In this document: in pieces, positions 1 through 9,182 of the stretch
Layout of the letters: each line of letters opens with the position of its first letter
Position numbering within the stretch: position 1 is the stretch's first letter
Assembly (NCBI GenBank): GCA_009377575.1
Contig: WHTU01000015.1
Coordinates: 1-63,222, forward strand
DNA from: Nitrososphaeraceae archaeon
Lineage (GTDB): Archaea; Thermoproteota; Nitrososphaeria; Nitrososphaerales; Nitrososphaeraceae
Length of the DNA stretch: 63,222 nucleotides
Reading direction: 5' to 3'
The notes under the pieces: model-generated
Told to the model about the DNA's origin: nothing
The model's input: the letters and a program-made list of their open reading frames with translations, nothing else
Database searches by the model: none
Program-made: the position numbers and the translations under genes

Positions 1-857
1 TGTAGGGAGATATAGATAATGTACGAAGGGATAAAATGGTTTATGCAACAGAGCTGATAAAGACGGTAGTGAAGGCGAGCCTCGAATGGATTACTATCCG
101 AAAATACTATTTGGTGCATATGTAAACAAAGGTGAAGCGAGCTAGGATTAAGGGAAACAGTAATCCTTAAAATAGTTCACATGGATTACCGACATGGGTC
201 ACACTTCTGACTCTAAAGATGAGAAAATAGCTGTGGCGTTGTTATTTTGGCTGTATAGGTCGATTTGTCGATGTACAGACTCATAATACTGTAGCTGTGT
301 TCTCTGTCTCCAATCAGCCTTCATTTCCCGAACAATAATTGCAACTAGCCAATGCATTTGGCCAATGCATCTGGCACTGTTCAACTTGCAACTACGTTTC
401 CAGATAGTAGCGTAACCGATTTAGTTTCATTGATTACATTTACCAATGCTGAAAAGGAAATTGTGCTCCTAAATCTTTAATCGAAGATAGTTAAACCTTC
501 GATTAGAAGTTCCATTAAAGAAGACCTATGAATAAGGTTCGTCATCTGTCCAATATGGGAGTCAAAAAATAGTTAAACCTGAGATTTACAGCATTACCAC
601 AAATATTTGTATTCAATAGAGTTTGGTGAAATTTCCTTTCCTGCAATAGTATCGTGTAGGTTCCATGGCTACAACCATTGCATGTACTGGCATATGACAT
701 AGAATAGATTTATCTGAGCACGGGGAGAAATGAGACTACCTTCCGAGAAAACCAACTAGAGTTGCTTCTGCGGTCTTGCCTGGTCTCCATACGAAGTTAG
801 CTAACTTATGGCTTAGATTAATAATAGTTTCTAACACAACACGTTGAATTAACCCAC
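1..857. other. Gene-poor left edge with a short ORF stub and hairpin
   Basis: No gene of normal length is convincing here. An ATG at 352 opens a 42-codon plus-strand frame ending at TAA 478-480 that reads like the end of a secreted protein. Immediately at that stop lies a perfect 9-bp inverted repeat (478-486 and 497-505, 10-nt loop) without a following T-run. The frame may be a gene remnant. Nothing else is recognisable. Confidence 0.3.
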
Positions 858-1100
858 TTAAGAATAAGAGGTTAACTTTACTTCCATAATCCATTCACAC
901 GTGATGCCATACTTAGCCTGATGCTTCTCTACAGCACTTTTATTCGGAGCTTCAACCAAACAGAATACCTTGTCATCTTCGATATTATACATAATATTTT
1001 CTGTAGTAACACCGAATTCATCAGGAAGTTCATTTTGAATTTTCTTTAGCACGTCCTCATTCATGCCACCAGTAGGATGCACATCAAGGAATTTCGCCAC
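858..1100 (-). CDS. DUF4242 family small protein (SCO4226-like, possible nickel-binding)
   Basis: An 80-residue protein opening with MAKFLDVHP and containing DEFGV, a tyrosine-rich middle, a VEAPNKSAVEKHQ segment and a final CEWIMEV strand. This order is typical of the DUF4242 family, a ferredoxin-like fold whose Streptomyces member SCO4226 binds nickel. The length matches a single-domain member. It is probably cytoplasmic, since there is no signal peptide. It stands alone, with gene-poor DNA on the left and a transposase relic on the right in the opposite orientation. The family call rests on overall pattern. Metal binding is inferred from the family and not shown by a specific motif here. 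Confidence 0.75.
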   Translation of the reverse strand: MAKFLDVHPTGGMNEDVLKKIQNELPDEFGVTTENIMYNIEDDKVFCLVEAPNKSAVEKHQAKYGITCEWIMEVKLTSYS

Positions 1101-1267
1101 TGTAGGACTTTAGTTATGCTCAGACCTGTATATATTTATCTTTCCCAGAATCATCTTTTTCCATTATTCTTATACCAGTTAGCAAATATTCTCTAACTAG
1201 ATTTGACTAATCAGTAACATATAGTAGACAGGAAAAGCTATTTGGATCATCTCATCCTTAGATTTGT

Positions 1268-1690
1268 TTGACTGTCTCAAGAGGGAGATTAGTAGAGTTA
1301 TACAGAAAAGAATCAAACGCTAAGGTAAAGGAGCGACTGCTTCTTGTCATCAGAGTCGTAGATGAGGGAAAACTCCCAGCTCATGTAGTGAAGGAAATAC
1401 ATAGGAGTAAGCCTTGGGCTTGTTACTGGCTTGAAAGATATAGCAAAGAAGACATTAAAGGGTTGAGGGATAAACCAAGAAGTGGAAGAATAGCACGGAT
1501 TCCTTTAGAGGTATCAACAAGAATAAAAAAGACGTTAAGAGAAAGCAGACAGTGATGGACTACCAAACAAGTAAATGATCTAATAGTGAACGAATCAGGA
1601 ATGCGCTATCACTATACACATGTCCACCGACTACTGTATAAGAAGGGGCATATTTTGAAGCGGGCAGATGTAAACGAAGACGATACCTAA
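1268..1690 (+). pseudogene. IS630-type transposase N-terminal relic
   Basis: The frame from TTG 1268 encodes a winged helix-turn-helix region resembling the DNA-binding N-terminus of IS630/Tc1-like transposases (a GLRDKPRSGR-like linker follows the helices). An in-frame TGA at 1553-1555 interrupts it where homologs usually have a Gly before WTTKQV. The same frame then continues with transposase-like sequence (YTHVHRLLYKKG) to TAA at 1690. The DDE catalytic half is absent. No terminal inverted repeats were recognised. This is a dead remnant that may mark a past insertion. Confidence 0.65.
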
Positions 1691-1736
1691 TGAGAATCGT
1701 ACCAATAGTTACTGTAGTTATAGGGATTAATCATTG

Positions 1737-2163
1737 CATCCTCCTCCATATATTCGTCGGAGATTAACCAGTTTGGCATGGTTGGATCTGCACATTTACA
1801 TTCTGTGTTTGCTATAAAATTAAATGGAACAGCACTTGACTTTAGCAAGCCAGAGTTTCAGGCAGGGTGGGGATGGATATACTCAGCATCGGGTAAAGTC
1901 CTATTTGGAGAGTTTTTGAAATCCATTAATATGGGAATGGAAGGCGGATGCTTTTTCTTGAATAATGCAATACAAAATGGTAGCTGAAGCGATAACTAGG
2001 GTATTCATTAATGGAAAAGAATTTGAAAACCCTCAACCAATAATAGATTATGTCATAAAAGATGATGATAGTATCCTTGTAATATTTGGAAATGAGACTG
2101 AGTGAGATCAAAAATGAACTGAATGCTCTGAATCAAATTCCAATTCAGAGGCCTCAAAATTAG
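1737..2163 (+). pseudogene. Decayed extracytoplasmic protein, three reading frames
   Basis: Pieces of one protein lie in order but in three frames. Around ATG 1778 there is an AHLH motif followed by KLNGTALDFSKPEFQ. Near 1983 there is RVFINGKEFENPQ and an ILVIFGNE strand. From 2092 a tail reads LSEIKNELNALNQIP. This order recalls a membrane-anchored thaumarchaeal family with an HxHxxF motif, a second domain ending in a VNGK strand and a short helical tail. The N-terminal anchor is missing, next to the transposase relic, so insertion or deletion may have started the decay. The family has no function known to me. Confidence 0.5.
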
Positions 2164-2217
2164 GTAGAACAATTATTGTCAAGAGCAGTCATTTTTTCTA
2201 TACTTGATGGATACTCG

Positions 2218-2484
2218 CTATATTGTTCCATGGGATTCCACCGAGGGTTGCTCTGCCTTGTAGGTGATAATTATACGCTCACCTTGATCGTAGGGACAAT
2301 TAGGAATTTCCCTTGGTATTCTGTCAGTTGCCTCCACGATGCATGACCCACCTTGCTTGACGCTTATAACCACTTCCTCCGTAATACCTGGAGAGAACAG
2401 TTTCGTAATCTGGAAGCCAGACAATGCAAAGACAATGAGAATACCACCACCAATGAAAACTACAGCCAATATTTTTGGAGACAT
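2218..2484 (-). CDS. Small single-pass membrane protein, function unknown
   Basis: An 88-residue protein with an N-terminal hydrophobic segment (residues about 4-27) and a short exposed domain that carries two cysteines (GGSC and NCPYDQGE) that could form a disulfide outside the cell. Two beta-rich stretches (EEVVISVK and ERIIITYK) suggest a small beta fold. I do not recognise a named family. It is transcribed away from the pseudogene on its left. Presence of a clear anchor, balanced composition and lack of interruptions make it likely to be real. Confidence 0.55.
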   Translation of the reverse strand: MSPKILAVVFIGGGILIVFALSGFQITKLFSPGITEEVVISVKQGGSCIVEATDRIPREIPNCPYDQGERIIITYKAEQPSVESHGTI

Positions 2485-2650
2485 TATAGATACTACTTCG
2501 CAGCGATATTTGCTGCCTGAATGAAATATATATTTTTACTATCTTTCGTGAAACGTCTGTTCATTCTAGAATAATAGATTGCTCGAGTTATATTAACCAT
2601 TTCAACTAGGAGCTTCGATCTAGTTAAATGCTTACTTTACGTCCGGTATG

Positions 2651-2971
2651 TCATAAGGAATTGTTGAAATTGCGATGTTTCCTACGCTCTTTTCTTAGAT
2701 TTTTTATACAAAGGAACACATCTATAGCCATTACTCCAATGCCAGTAATAGGAAAAAGACGAGGAACTATGAAAATGCTTTCTATTTGGAAATCGGCGTT
2801 GATGCGTCCTACTGTCGAAACGGCAAATAGCATTGCTGCCGTATGGTTGCTCCAGTACCCTTGAGAGAAATCAGTCTTTCTCATTCCAAACGCCACACCT
2901 GCAAGTATTAAACCGGGGATGCCAGATCTCGACAGCACTTGAAACATTAGGGCATCAATATCTACAATCAC
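2651..2971 (-). CDS. Small multi-pass membrane protein, hypothetical
   Basis: A 106-residue frame with about three hydrophobic stretches (residues roughly 17-30, 44-55 and 66-90) separated by short polar loops, ending in a basic KNLRKERRKHR tail that would be cytoplasmic under the positive-inside rule. No family recognised. It precedes another small membrane gene on the same strand with a gap of about 165 bp. The hydrophobic pattern favours a real gene, but the frame is short and could be overcalled. Confidence 0.4.
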   Translation of the reverse strand: MIVDIDALMFQVLSRSGIPGLILAGVAFGMRKTDFSQGYWSNHTAAMLFAVSTVGRINADFQIESIFIVPRLFPITGIGVMAIDVFLCIKNLRKERRKHRNFNNSL

Positions 2972-3023
2972 CTCTGGCCCCTCGCCCTGTAGGTCAATGA
3001 GAAATACATAAAATGAAGAAGAT

Positions 3024-4102
3024 TTGATGATCAGATACTTGGGATCAATAATGATGAAAATGTTATTATTCCAGACGAAGCTCCCGAATATGGGACCTAC
3101 CTAAGTATGGGCGATACCTTCAACTTTGAGAACTTGGATTATGGAGATCAGATATTTAATACTACTCTTATTTCCTATAACGACAGGATAGGCAAATTTA
3201 CCTTTAATTCAACCACCGGCGAGTTTTCTTGGTCTATGCCGTTTGATTATGATACTCAGAGAGTAGAGGAAAATCCGATACTAGCGCACGAAGAGATAAA
3301 GCTCCCAAAGCGTCTTTTTGGGAGTAGTAGATTCAATACAACTGTGAATGGGCAACCAATATCTGCAAGAATTCTTGCAATTGATCCATTTACCTCACCA
3401 AATGCTATGGTTCTACATTATTAAGTTGACAAGGATAATATAATAAAGATAGCAAAGCAATGGTAGCAACGTTCACCGGGAATGACATCCTCAACAATAG
3501 AGGACAATGCTTCAACGCCTGTTACTCAGCCTGAGACCGTCCATGGAGAAGGACAAATTTCGAAAGATGAGACTGAAGTAACAGAAGCAGTCCCGGCAAC
3601 TATGGCCAAGATAAGCAATGCGAGAAAGAGTGAATTGACCGGCACGATGGATTTTACTCTACAAACAGATCAGCCTTCACCTAATGTAACAGGCACAAAT
3701 CTTGGAAGCAATAGTTCAAGTGATCAAGGCGTTCAGTCAGCTTCAGTAGCTTCTTCAAACATCACCTCTAATGATCTACTCTCAGATACAGGTAGAATTC
3801 AAGCGAATATACTGTGGTCTCCATCGCCGATAAAATCGGGCACAGAATTTTCTGCAAACATTAATTTGACCGATATGTTCTCAGGAGAATCTTTTAATGC
3901 AGATTTACTGTACGATTTGTCTATTCTCAGTAATAATGATACCAAAGTAGTTAAGAAAGAAGGATTGATCGCGAAGAATTCTCAAGATATGCATTCAGTC
4001 TTGTTTCCAGCTCCCGGAGAGTACCAAGTAACATTATGCATTAACAGCTTACAAACCTTCAGGCCAGCAACAATGTTATCCATCACCAATCGACCGACAT
4101 AA
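3024..4102 (+). pseudogene. Secreted protein gene with two in-frame stops
   Basis: One plus-strand frame is coding-like from about 3024 to 4102 but is interrupted by TAA at 3422-3424 and TAG near 3467. The first part holds EYGTYLSMGDTFNFENLDYG and a long beta-rich segment. After the stops a Ser/Thr/Asn-rich linker leads to a domain with ILWSPSPIKSG, DLLYDLSIL and PAPGEYQVTL, which looks like an Ig-like fold. Reading continues across both stops in the same frame, which is strong evidence for one original gene. No good start or signal peptide lies upstream, so the N-terminus is also lost. Either half alone (3107-3424 or 3482-4102) could be predicted as a gene. Confidence 0.55.
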
Positions 4103-4265
4103 GGAATGAAATTGCCTGGGAACTCTGCTAGTCGCATAATAATGATATAGACAGATAGTCGTCAGGTGCTTTTCAATCGATCCATACATCATAGATCACC
4201 CGGTAATTCCCATTAGATCCCTACCTTTTATGGCATCACACAACAATTATGTGCTCTCTTATTTG

Positions 4266-4300
4266 TGTTAGATACTGCTAACATTTATTAAGGTATCTAA
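4266..4300 (+). promoter_or_regulatory. Nested inverted repeats before the oxidase gene, candidate metal-regulator operator
   Basis: TGTTAG (4266-4271) and CTAACA (4278-4283) form a perfect 6+6+6 palindrome. Overlapping it, TTAGATAC (4268-4275) is inverted as GTATCTAA (4293-4300), flanking an AT-rich CATTTATTA that could be the TATA box. The site lies 14-48 bp before the GTG at 4314. An MntR-like regulator is the third gene of the cassette, so an operator for it is plausible. That link is inference. Confidence 0.5.
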
Positions 4301-4313
4301 TAAATGAATTAAT

Positions 4314-5492
4314 GTGCCCAGGCATTTACTTTTAATTGGCCTACTGACCTTTATCGGATCTTCGATAATCGTCATAGGCTTAATTTCAGGTGTGTATAAA
4401 GATTTTATACTGAATAGTTTGAGCGACAACAATACAGTTATCAGCAGTACTGACAGTTCAGACGCTTCAATCGGTGGTCACGTACCTGGCTATCCTATCG
4501 GGGACACTTCAGGGACAATTATAGATCCAATTGATCAAGTGGTTGATTCTCAGAATTCGGTAGTTGATCCAGAAAAATACCTCCGTGAGTTCAACTATGG
4601 AAGAGTATCAACGACTCCTAATGGCACAACGTTGAGAGAATTCACATTAGTAGCATCAGACCAATTAGTCAAAGAAATATCTCCCGGCGTATCTTACAAC
4701 GTATGGACATTTAATGGAACGGTTCCAGGTCCCACGATTAGGGCTACTGAAGGAGATGTTGTAAGAATAAACTTCGTTAACAACGGTTCACTGCCTCACT
4801 CTCTTCATACCCATGGTATTCATCCAGCTGAAATGGATGGGGTTTTCGAAATGATCTCACCTGGAGGAAAATTCACATACGAGTTTGTTGCAGAACCATT
4901 CGGTGTTTTTCCGTACCATTGTCATATGACACCATTAGAAGAACATATTGCTCATGGCCTTTATGGGGTGTATATAGTTGATCCCAAATCACCTCGTGCC
5001 CCTGCAGATGAGATGGTCATGGTCATGAATGGATACGATACTGATTTTGATACCGAGAATAATTTCTACACTGTGAATGGAATACCATATTATTACATGC
5101 ACCATCCCATACAGATTGAAAAGGATAAACCAGTGAGATTATATTTAGTAAATATGCTAGAATTTGACCCACTTAACAATTTTCATCTACACGCAAACAT
5201 GTTTAATTACTATCCCAGCGGAACAAGTCTGCAACCTGACGAATTAACCGATATCATTAGTTTAAACCAGGGTGAAAGAGGGATAATGGAGTTTAAGTAC
5301 AAATTTCCAGGGAAGTATATGTTTCATGCACATAAAACAGAGTTTGCAGAAAAGGGTTGGATGGGTACATTTTTTGTAGATGACAAGATTGCAACTCGGA
5401 ACTCAAGTCAGATAGATAATAGTCCCTTCTATGATACCCTCAATAACTCTTTTGTTACTAAAATTCCACAAACTAGTGGAGCCAGAATGTAA
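4314..5492 (+). CDS. Two-domain multicopper oxidase, membrane-anchored
   Basis: A 392-residue cupredoxin-fold oxidase acting outside the membrane, behind an N-terminal hydrophobic anchor (residues 5-26) and a Ser/Asp-rich linker. Domain 1 carries HSLHTH (162-167), HCH (202-204) and H211. Domain 2 carries HLH (291-293) and HAH (338-340). The eight His of four HxH motifs fit a complete trinuclear copper cluster, with a type 1 site in domain 1 (H162, C203, H211) and none in domain 2. This is the laccase-like two-domain plan rather than NirK, which lacks the trinuclear cluster. It starts at GTG 4314. The next genes encode a ZIP transporter and an MntR-like regulator, so oxidation of metal ions is a reasonable role; the substrate is unknown. 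Confidence 0.9.
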   Translation: MPRHLLLIGLLTFIGSSIIVIGLISGVYKDFILNSLSDNNTVISSTDSSDASIGGHVPGYPIGDTSGTIIDPIDQVVDSQNSVVDPEKYLREFNYGRVSTTPNGTTLREFTLVASDQLVKEISPGVSYNVWTFNGTVPGPTIRATEGDVVRINFVNNGSLPHSLHTHGIHPAEMDGVFEMISPGGKFTYEFVAEPFGVFPYHCHMTPLEEHIAHGLYGVYIVDPKSPRAPADEMVMVMNGYDTDFDTENNFYTVNGIPYYYMHHPIQIEKDKPVRLYLVNMLEFDPLNNFHLHANMFNYYPSGTSLQPDELTDIISLNQGERGIMEFKYKFPGKYMFHAHKTEFAEKGWMGTFFVDDKIATRNSSQIDNSPFYDTLNNSFVTKIPQTSGARM

Positions 5493-5560
5493 ATGTTAAG
5501 TTACATGAATAGAATTGCTGGGAGCGGTTGCCAAGATTGTTAAGCGAGGACAAGAATACC

Positions 5561-5746
5561 ATGGGTGGAAATCATCCTACGAAAAAAAAGGCCCCTCTGA
5601 TCCTGGCATTCGTCCCGATCGTAGTATTAGCAGGGATGATTATGTTCTTAGTCCGTACGGGCAATCCCTCATAAATACAGGAATCCCACTGCCACACTCA
5701 GGCTCAGGTTACTATTGAAAAGGTCGAATTTCATGATAATCAGATA
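5561..5746 (+). pseudogene. Displaced N-terminal segment of the ZIP transporter gene
   Basis: ATG 5561 is in frame with the downstream transporter and encodes a membrane helix (PIVVLAGMIMFLV), but it meets TAA at 5672-5674. The residues expected next, INTGIPLPHS, are present in another frame just after that point, and the original frame resumes as QAQVTIEKVEF before 5747. Two compensating shifts within about 50 bp therefore separate the leader helix from the body. Sequencing error, true decay or reinitiation could each explain this. Confidence 0.5.
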
Positions 5747-6937
5747 TTGGCATCTATACGCAATACCGGTCCTTTGGAAATAGTTGTATCGCAGGCCGAT
5801 ATCAATGACCGAATCCAACCTGCCGCCATAGAACCAAGTAATAGCATCACCAGGCTTGGTGAGGCCAAAGTGATGATTCCGTTTCCCTGGATACCGGGTA
5901 TACCATATGAAATTGGCATAACCACCTCTGATGGTACCAGATTTAGCAAAAGTGTAGAGGCCGCTGCTCTAGCACCTACTCCAGATGCAAATCAGGCACT
6001 ACTCTTCACATCCTTGGGCGTATATGTTGGGGTGATTCCTGTATTGATAGGCCTTATGTGGTACCCGTACATACGTAGAATAAGTATTGGTAAGTACAGC
6101 TTTTTCCTAAGTCTTACTGCAGGACTACTTATTTTTCTAGGTATCGATGCTCTGCTAGAAGTCAATGAAATTGTCAATCAGAATTTGGCCGCAGTTTTCA
6201 ATGGTCAGGCGTTAAGTGTACTAGTAACGATTTCCTCATTTATTGTCTTACTTTATACTTCTGAACGACTAACCCAGAGAGCTATAGAAAAGGCTGTATT
6301 GAAAAAGAATAATCATTCTTTAGCTTCATCTTCCTCTGTCGGCAAATTAGGAAAGTCGGAGAAATCCACTACAGAAAGACAGGGGGGCGAAATTTACAAT
6401 AAATCTGCTAAGATATCTTCTTCAACACAAGAAGTACAGATACAATTGCAGAGGTATCAGCAACTACTGAAACCTTTGACTATATCGATGATGATAGCAA
6501 TTGGAATAGGCCTGCACAATTTTGGTGAAGGATTGGCAATAGGGGCTGCGATGCTTCTTGGCGAAGTCGCGCTAAGTACATTTCTAATAGTTGGTTTTAC
6601 TCTGCACAACACCACTGAAGGATTGGCCATAGTTGCTCCCATTGCGAAAATAGAAAGAAGTAGGCGCATGATGATCAGGAGATTAGTTACCATGGGATTG
6701 ATTGCAGGAGTCCCAACAATAGCCGGAACCTGGATAGGTGGTTTTCTTTATTCTCCAATAGCAGCAGTTATATTTTTGTCAGTGGGAGCTGGTGCAATAT
6801 TCCAGGTAGTATATTCATTAATTTCCTGGATTTCCCATCACCAAAAATCCGCACCTTCTTCTCCCCTATCCGGACATGTCATAGCTGGATTTATTACAGG
6901 CCTTTTGATAATGTATCTTACTGGCCTACTTTTATGA
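5747..6937 (+). CDS. ZIP family divalent metal transporter
   Basis: A polytopic protein of at least 396 residues. An extracellular beta-rich domain (about 1-75) is followed by roughly eight membrane helices and a long polar loop (about residues 180-230). The ZIP signatures are HNFGEG and HNTTEG in two adjacent helices, which supply the metal-binding His and Glu of the GufA-like branch. The start is a weak TTG because the true N-terminus is disrupted upstream. It lies between the multicopper oxidase and the MntR-like regulator and reads in the same direction, so the three are probably one transcript for Mn, Fe or Zn handling. The exact metal is not determined. Confidence 0.88.
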   Translation: MASIRNTGPLEIVVSQADINDRIQPAAIEPSNSITRLGEAKVMIPFPWIPGIPYEIGITTSDGTRFSKSVEAAALAPTPDANQALLFTSLGVYVGVIPVLIGLMWYPYIRRISIGKYSFFLSLTAGLLIFLGIDALLEVNEIVNQNLAAVFNGQALSVLVTISSFIVLLYTSERLTQRAIEKAVLKKNNHSLASSSSVGKLGKSEKSTTERQGGEIYNKSAKISSSTQEVQIQLQRYQQLLKPLTISMMIAIGIGLHNFGEGLAIGAAMLLGEVALSTFLIVGFTLHNTTEGLAIVAPIAKIERSRRMMIRRLVTMGLIAGVPTIAGTWIGGFLYSPIAAVIFLSVGAGAIFQVVYSLISWISHHQKSAPSSPLSGHVIAGFITGLLIMYLTGLLL

Positions 6938-6961
6938 TCGAAATGAGAGGGCGATATTCTG

Positions 6962-7483
6962 ATGGATAATGATCAAAATAGTGATCGCAACTTCTCAAAG
7001 ACCGAATTAAGAGACTATCGTGAGAGTCGGTTATCCCAGAGAACGCAAGCGTCAGAGACAAGGCTTGAATCCATTCGTGATGCTAATAGAATAGTAAGAA
7101 GGAGTCGGACAGATAGAATGGAAGACTATCTTGAGGTAGTCTACGAGCTTGTCCGTCGGAAGGGTTATGCAACAACCGTTGATATTTCTGATTATCTCAA
7201 TGTTTCCTCACCGAGTGTCACAAGTATGATGAAGAAGCTTGATGAGAAAGGGTTCCTCAGATACGAGAAATACAGAGGGATGAGCCTTACGGACGAGGGA
7301 ATAGAAGTGGCTAAAGCCATGCACAAGAGACATGGGATCCTCGCAGACTTTTTTAGAATGATCGGTGTTCAAAACGATATCGCTAATGAAGACGCTGAGG
7401 GAATAGAGCATCACCTACATCCTGAGACATTGAAGAAACTAGAAGAATTCGTAAACAGCCATAAGTTGGCAGAGAAAACATGA
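6962..7483 (+). CDS. mntR-like: MntR/DtxR-family metal-dependent transcriptional regulator
   Basis: A 173-residue regulator. A polar, Arg-rich extension of about 52 residues precedes a winged helix (residues 60-110, with SSPSVTSMMKKL as recognition region and YEKYRG wing) and a helical dimer domain. All six MntR metal ligands are matched: D55 and E58 in MEDYLE, H124 in HKRHG, and E146, E149 and H150 in AEGIEHH. The Asp/Glu pattern fits MntR rather than the iron-type DtxR site. There is no C-terminal SH3 domain. It begins 24 bp after the ZIP stop, so it is probably cotranscribed and may bind the palindromes at 4266-4300. Confidence 0.88.
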   Translation: MDNDQNSDRNFSKTELRDYRESRLSQRTQASETRLESIRDANRIVRRSRTDRMEDYLEVVYELVRRKGYATTVDISDYLNVSSPSVTSMMKKLDEKGFLRYEKYRGMSLTDEGIEVAKAMHKRHGILADFFRMIGVQNDIANEDAEGIEHHLHPETLKKLEEFVNSHKLAEKT

Positions 7484-8353
7484 AAGTCTGTACAAATACG
7501 TTTTGGATTGAATAAAGGGGAGACTTGCGACCACTACTTAGGCTGGTCGAATATTATAAGAGAATGTTTGTGCCAGGGATCCACACACAGTTGCAGATGA
7601 AAACCAAAGAAGCACATTTAGTGAAAAAGGAAATGTTATGATTCTCCTGGAAGATGATGTCTTCTAGTAGTACATATATACATAGGTGGTTTATATTTAC
7701 TACTGTTTTTTAAATCTATGTGAGAAAAAACTTGCTTTAATCATAAGATAATGCAGTTGCCCCCAACAATACAAGCTAGAATTATGATATATAGCATGCT
7801 AAATAGTACAGATTTATATTATTCGGCTAAAGCAGGTGGTAAGTACTAAGGCTTTACCTGAAACTATGATGGATATCGTATACATTCAATTCATCCTATG
7901 TTAGAAAGAATTTATGATTTAGTGTTACAACGAAATGTGATGATAACGAGTCTAGATTAAACTTAGTAATTTAGAAGGTTCTGCCATAAATGTTTATTCA
8001 GGTTCTCCAATACTTGAGGATGTACTAGGGTCGCTAATTGTTCTCATCGAGTAAGCGTTACTGTAGCTTACAATAACTAAAGGCATTAAACCCCTATATA
8101 AGAAAGTATTAATGCAGTATGATTATACTACTAGTGTGCGGAGATGATTTAAGACTGGCATATTCTTTACTATTATGGCTTGCATAAATAATAGACGATA
8201 TCTAATATATTAAATAGGGCATTTATTGTGCTGCGATATATTTTAGAAATCTATTTGCAAAATGACAAGCATGGCATCTGACTCTGATCTCATCAAATTG
8301 TTATGGAACGCATCTGCTTTGCCACTCGCCAAACTAAATCAGATATCTTTGTA
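7484..8353. other. Gene-free stretch
   Basis: About 870 bp of AT-rich DNA between convergent genes. All frames are closed by frequent stops, and I see no RNA gene, repeat or clear relic. Confidence 0.4.
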
Positions 8354-8791
8354 TTATTGAAAAAGGAGTTCTTGACGGTCACCTGCCACTTGCATCGTAA
8401 AGTTGGTAATTGCGTTTATCCCACCCTCTATTACAGTGCCGAATACATTGATCTCAAACGTTGCATTCATACCCGGTTGAACACCTGAGGGCGAGGAGTA
8501 CGCCGATCGTTCGACTAAAATCTGATCGTTATTATCATACAAAGTTGCGGACACCCGAACACCATTGAATGGGACTGTATCATTATTAAAAACCTTTCCC
8601 ATTATTGTATAGATGTTCCTGCCATCTGTTGTAGACGAATTAACGTCCCATATTCTCAAGCCCATGGAGTCAGGCATATTAGTCACAGATTGAGCCTGTG
8701 CCAGCGCGACTATACCACTTGCCAATATTGAAAATATCAGAACTGCTATTACCATTACCATTGTTAACATTTGACTATTATTAATTACCAA
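8354..8791 (-). CDS. Secreted FxLYD-domain protein
   Basis: A 145-residue protein with a signal peptide or anchor (hydrophobic residues about 8-33, ending ALAQAQS) and an FxLYD-type beta-sandwich. The domain shows GKVFNNDTVPFNGVRVSATLYD, the usual strand pair with a turn, then GVQPGMNATFEI. Such domains are small extracytoplasmic modules found in archaeal and bacterial surface proteins. ATG 8791 is used; a second Met at residue 8 is also possible. A distant paralog lies at 9173-9607 on the same strand, with a relic of a different secreted gene between them. Confidence 0.7.
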   Translation of the reverse strand: MVINNSQMLTMVMVIAVLIFSILASGIVALAQAQSVTNMPDSMGLRIWDVNSSTTDGRNIYTIMGKVFNNDTVPFNGVRVSATLYDNNDQILVERSAYSSPSGVQPGMNATFEINVFGTVIEGGINAITNFTMQVAGDRQELLFQ

Positions 8792-8971
8792 ATGAACCTT
8801 ATTACTCCTAGGTGAGACACTTTATGAGCTGCTTTGTTGTTTGTCGATCGACTGAAGTAAAGACCTCGCGACTTTAATAAAATTAGGCCTATATCTCCGC
8901 CGATTTTAGTGCTGGATTGCACGACATAAAAACGAATCGACTGGAAACATCACTAGTGATACTGGAATTGC

Positions 8972-9182
8972 TTGAGTGAATATGGGTATAGCGATCCAGC
9001 TACCAGGAAGGGTTTTTTTGATATTTACACGATCTTGGACACTCTTAATTATGATTACTCAGATCAATCATGGATGAGGTTTTCCTGGAATACTCACCAG
9101 CAACACGACCACCAGCTTCACAGCACAATTCTATTACTACACCAACAACAGCAATCGTGTTATGTTGGTATTCTACCCCACC
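8972..9182 (+). pseudogene. Frameshifted remnant of a secreted protein
   Basis: The plus strand reads YSDPATRKGFFDIYTILDTLNYDYSDQSWMRF in one frame and then, after a shift near 9080, ILTSNTTTSFTAQFYYYTNN and RVMLVFYPT before a stop at about 9182. The two segments join smoothly as a beta-rich extracellular domain, so one indel is the simplest explanation. No signal peptide is visible upstream. The 3' end overlaps the end of the next minus-strand gene by about 10 bp. Confidence 0.4.
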
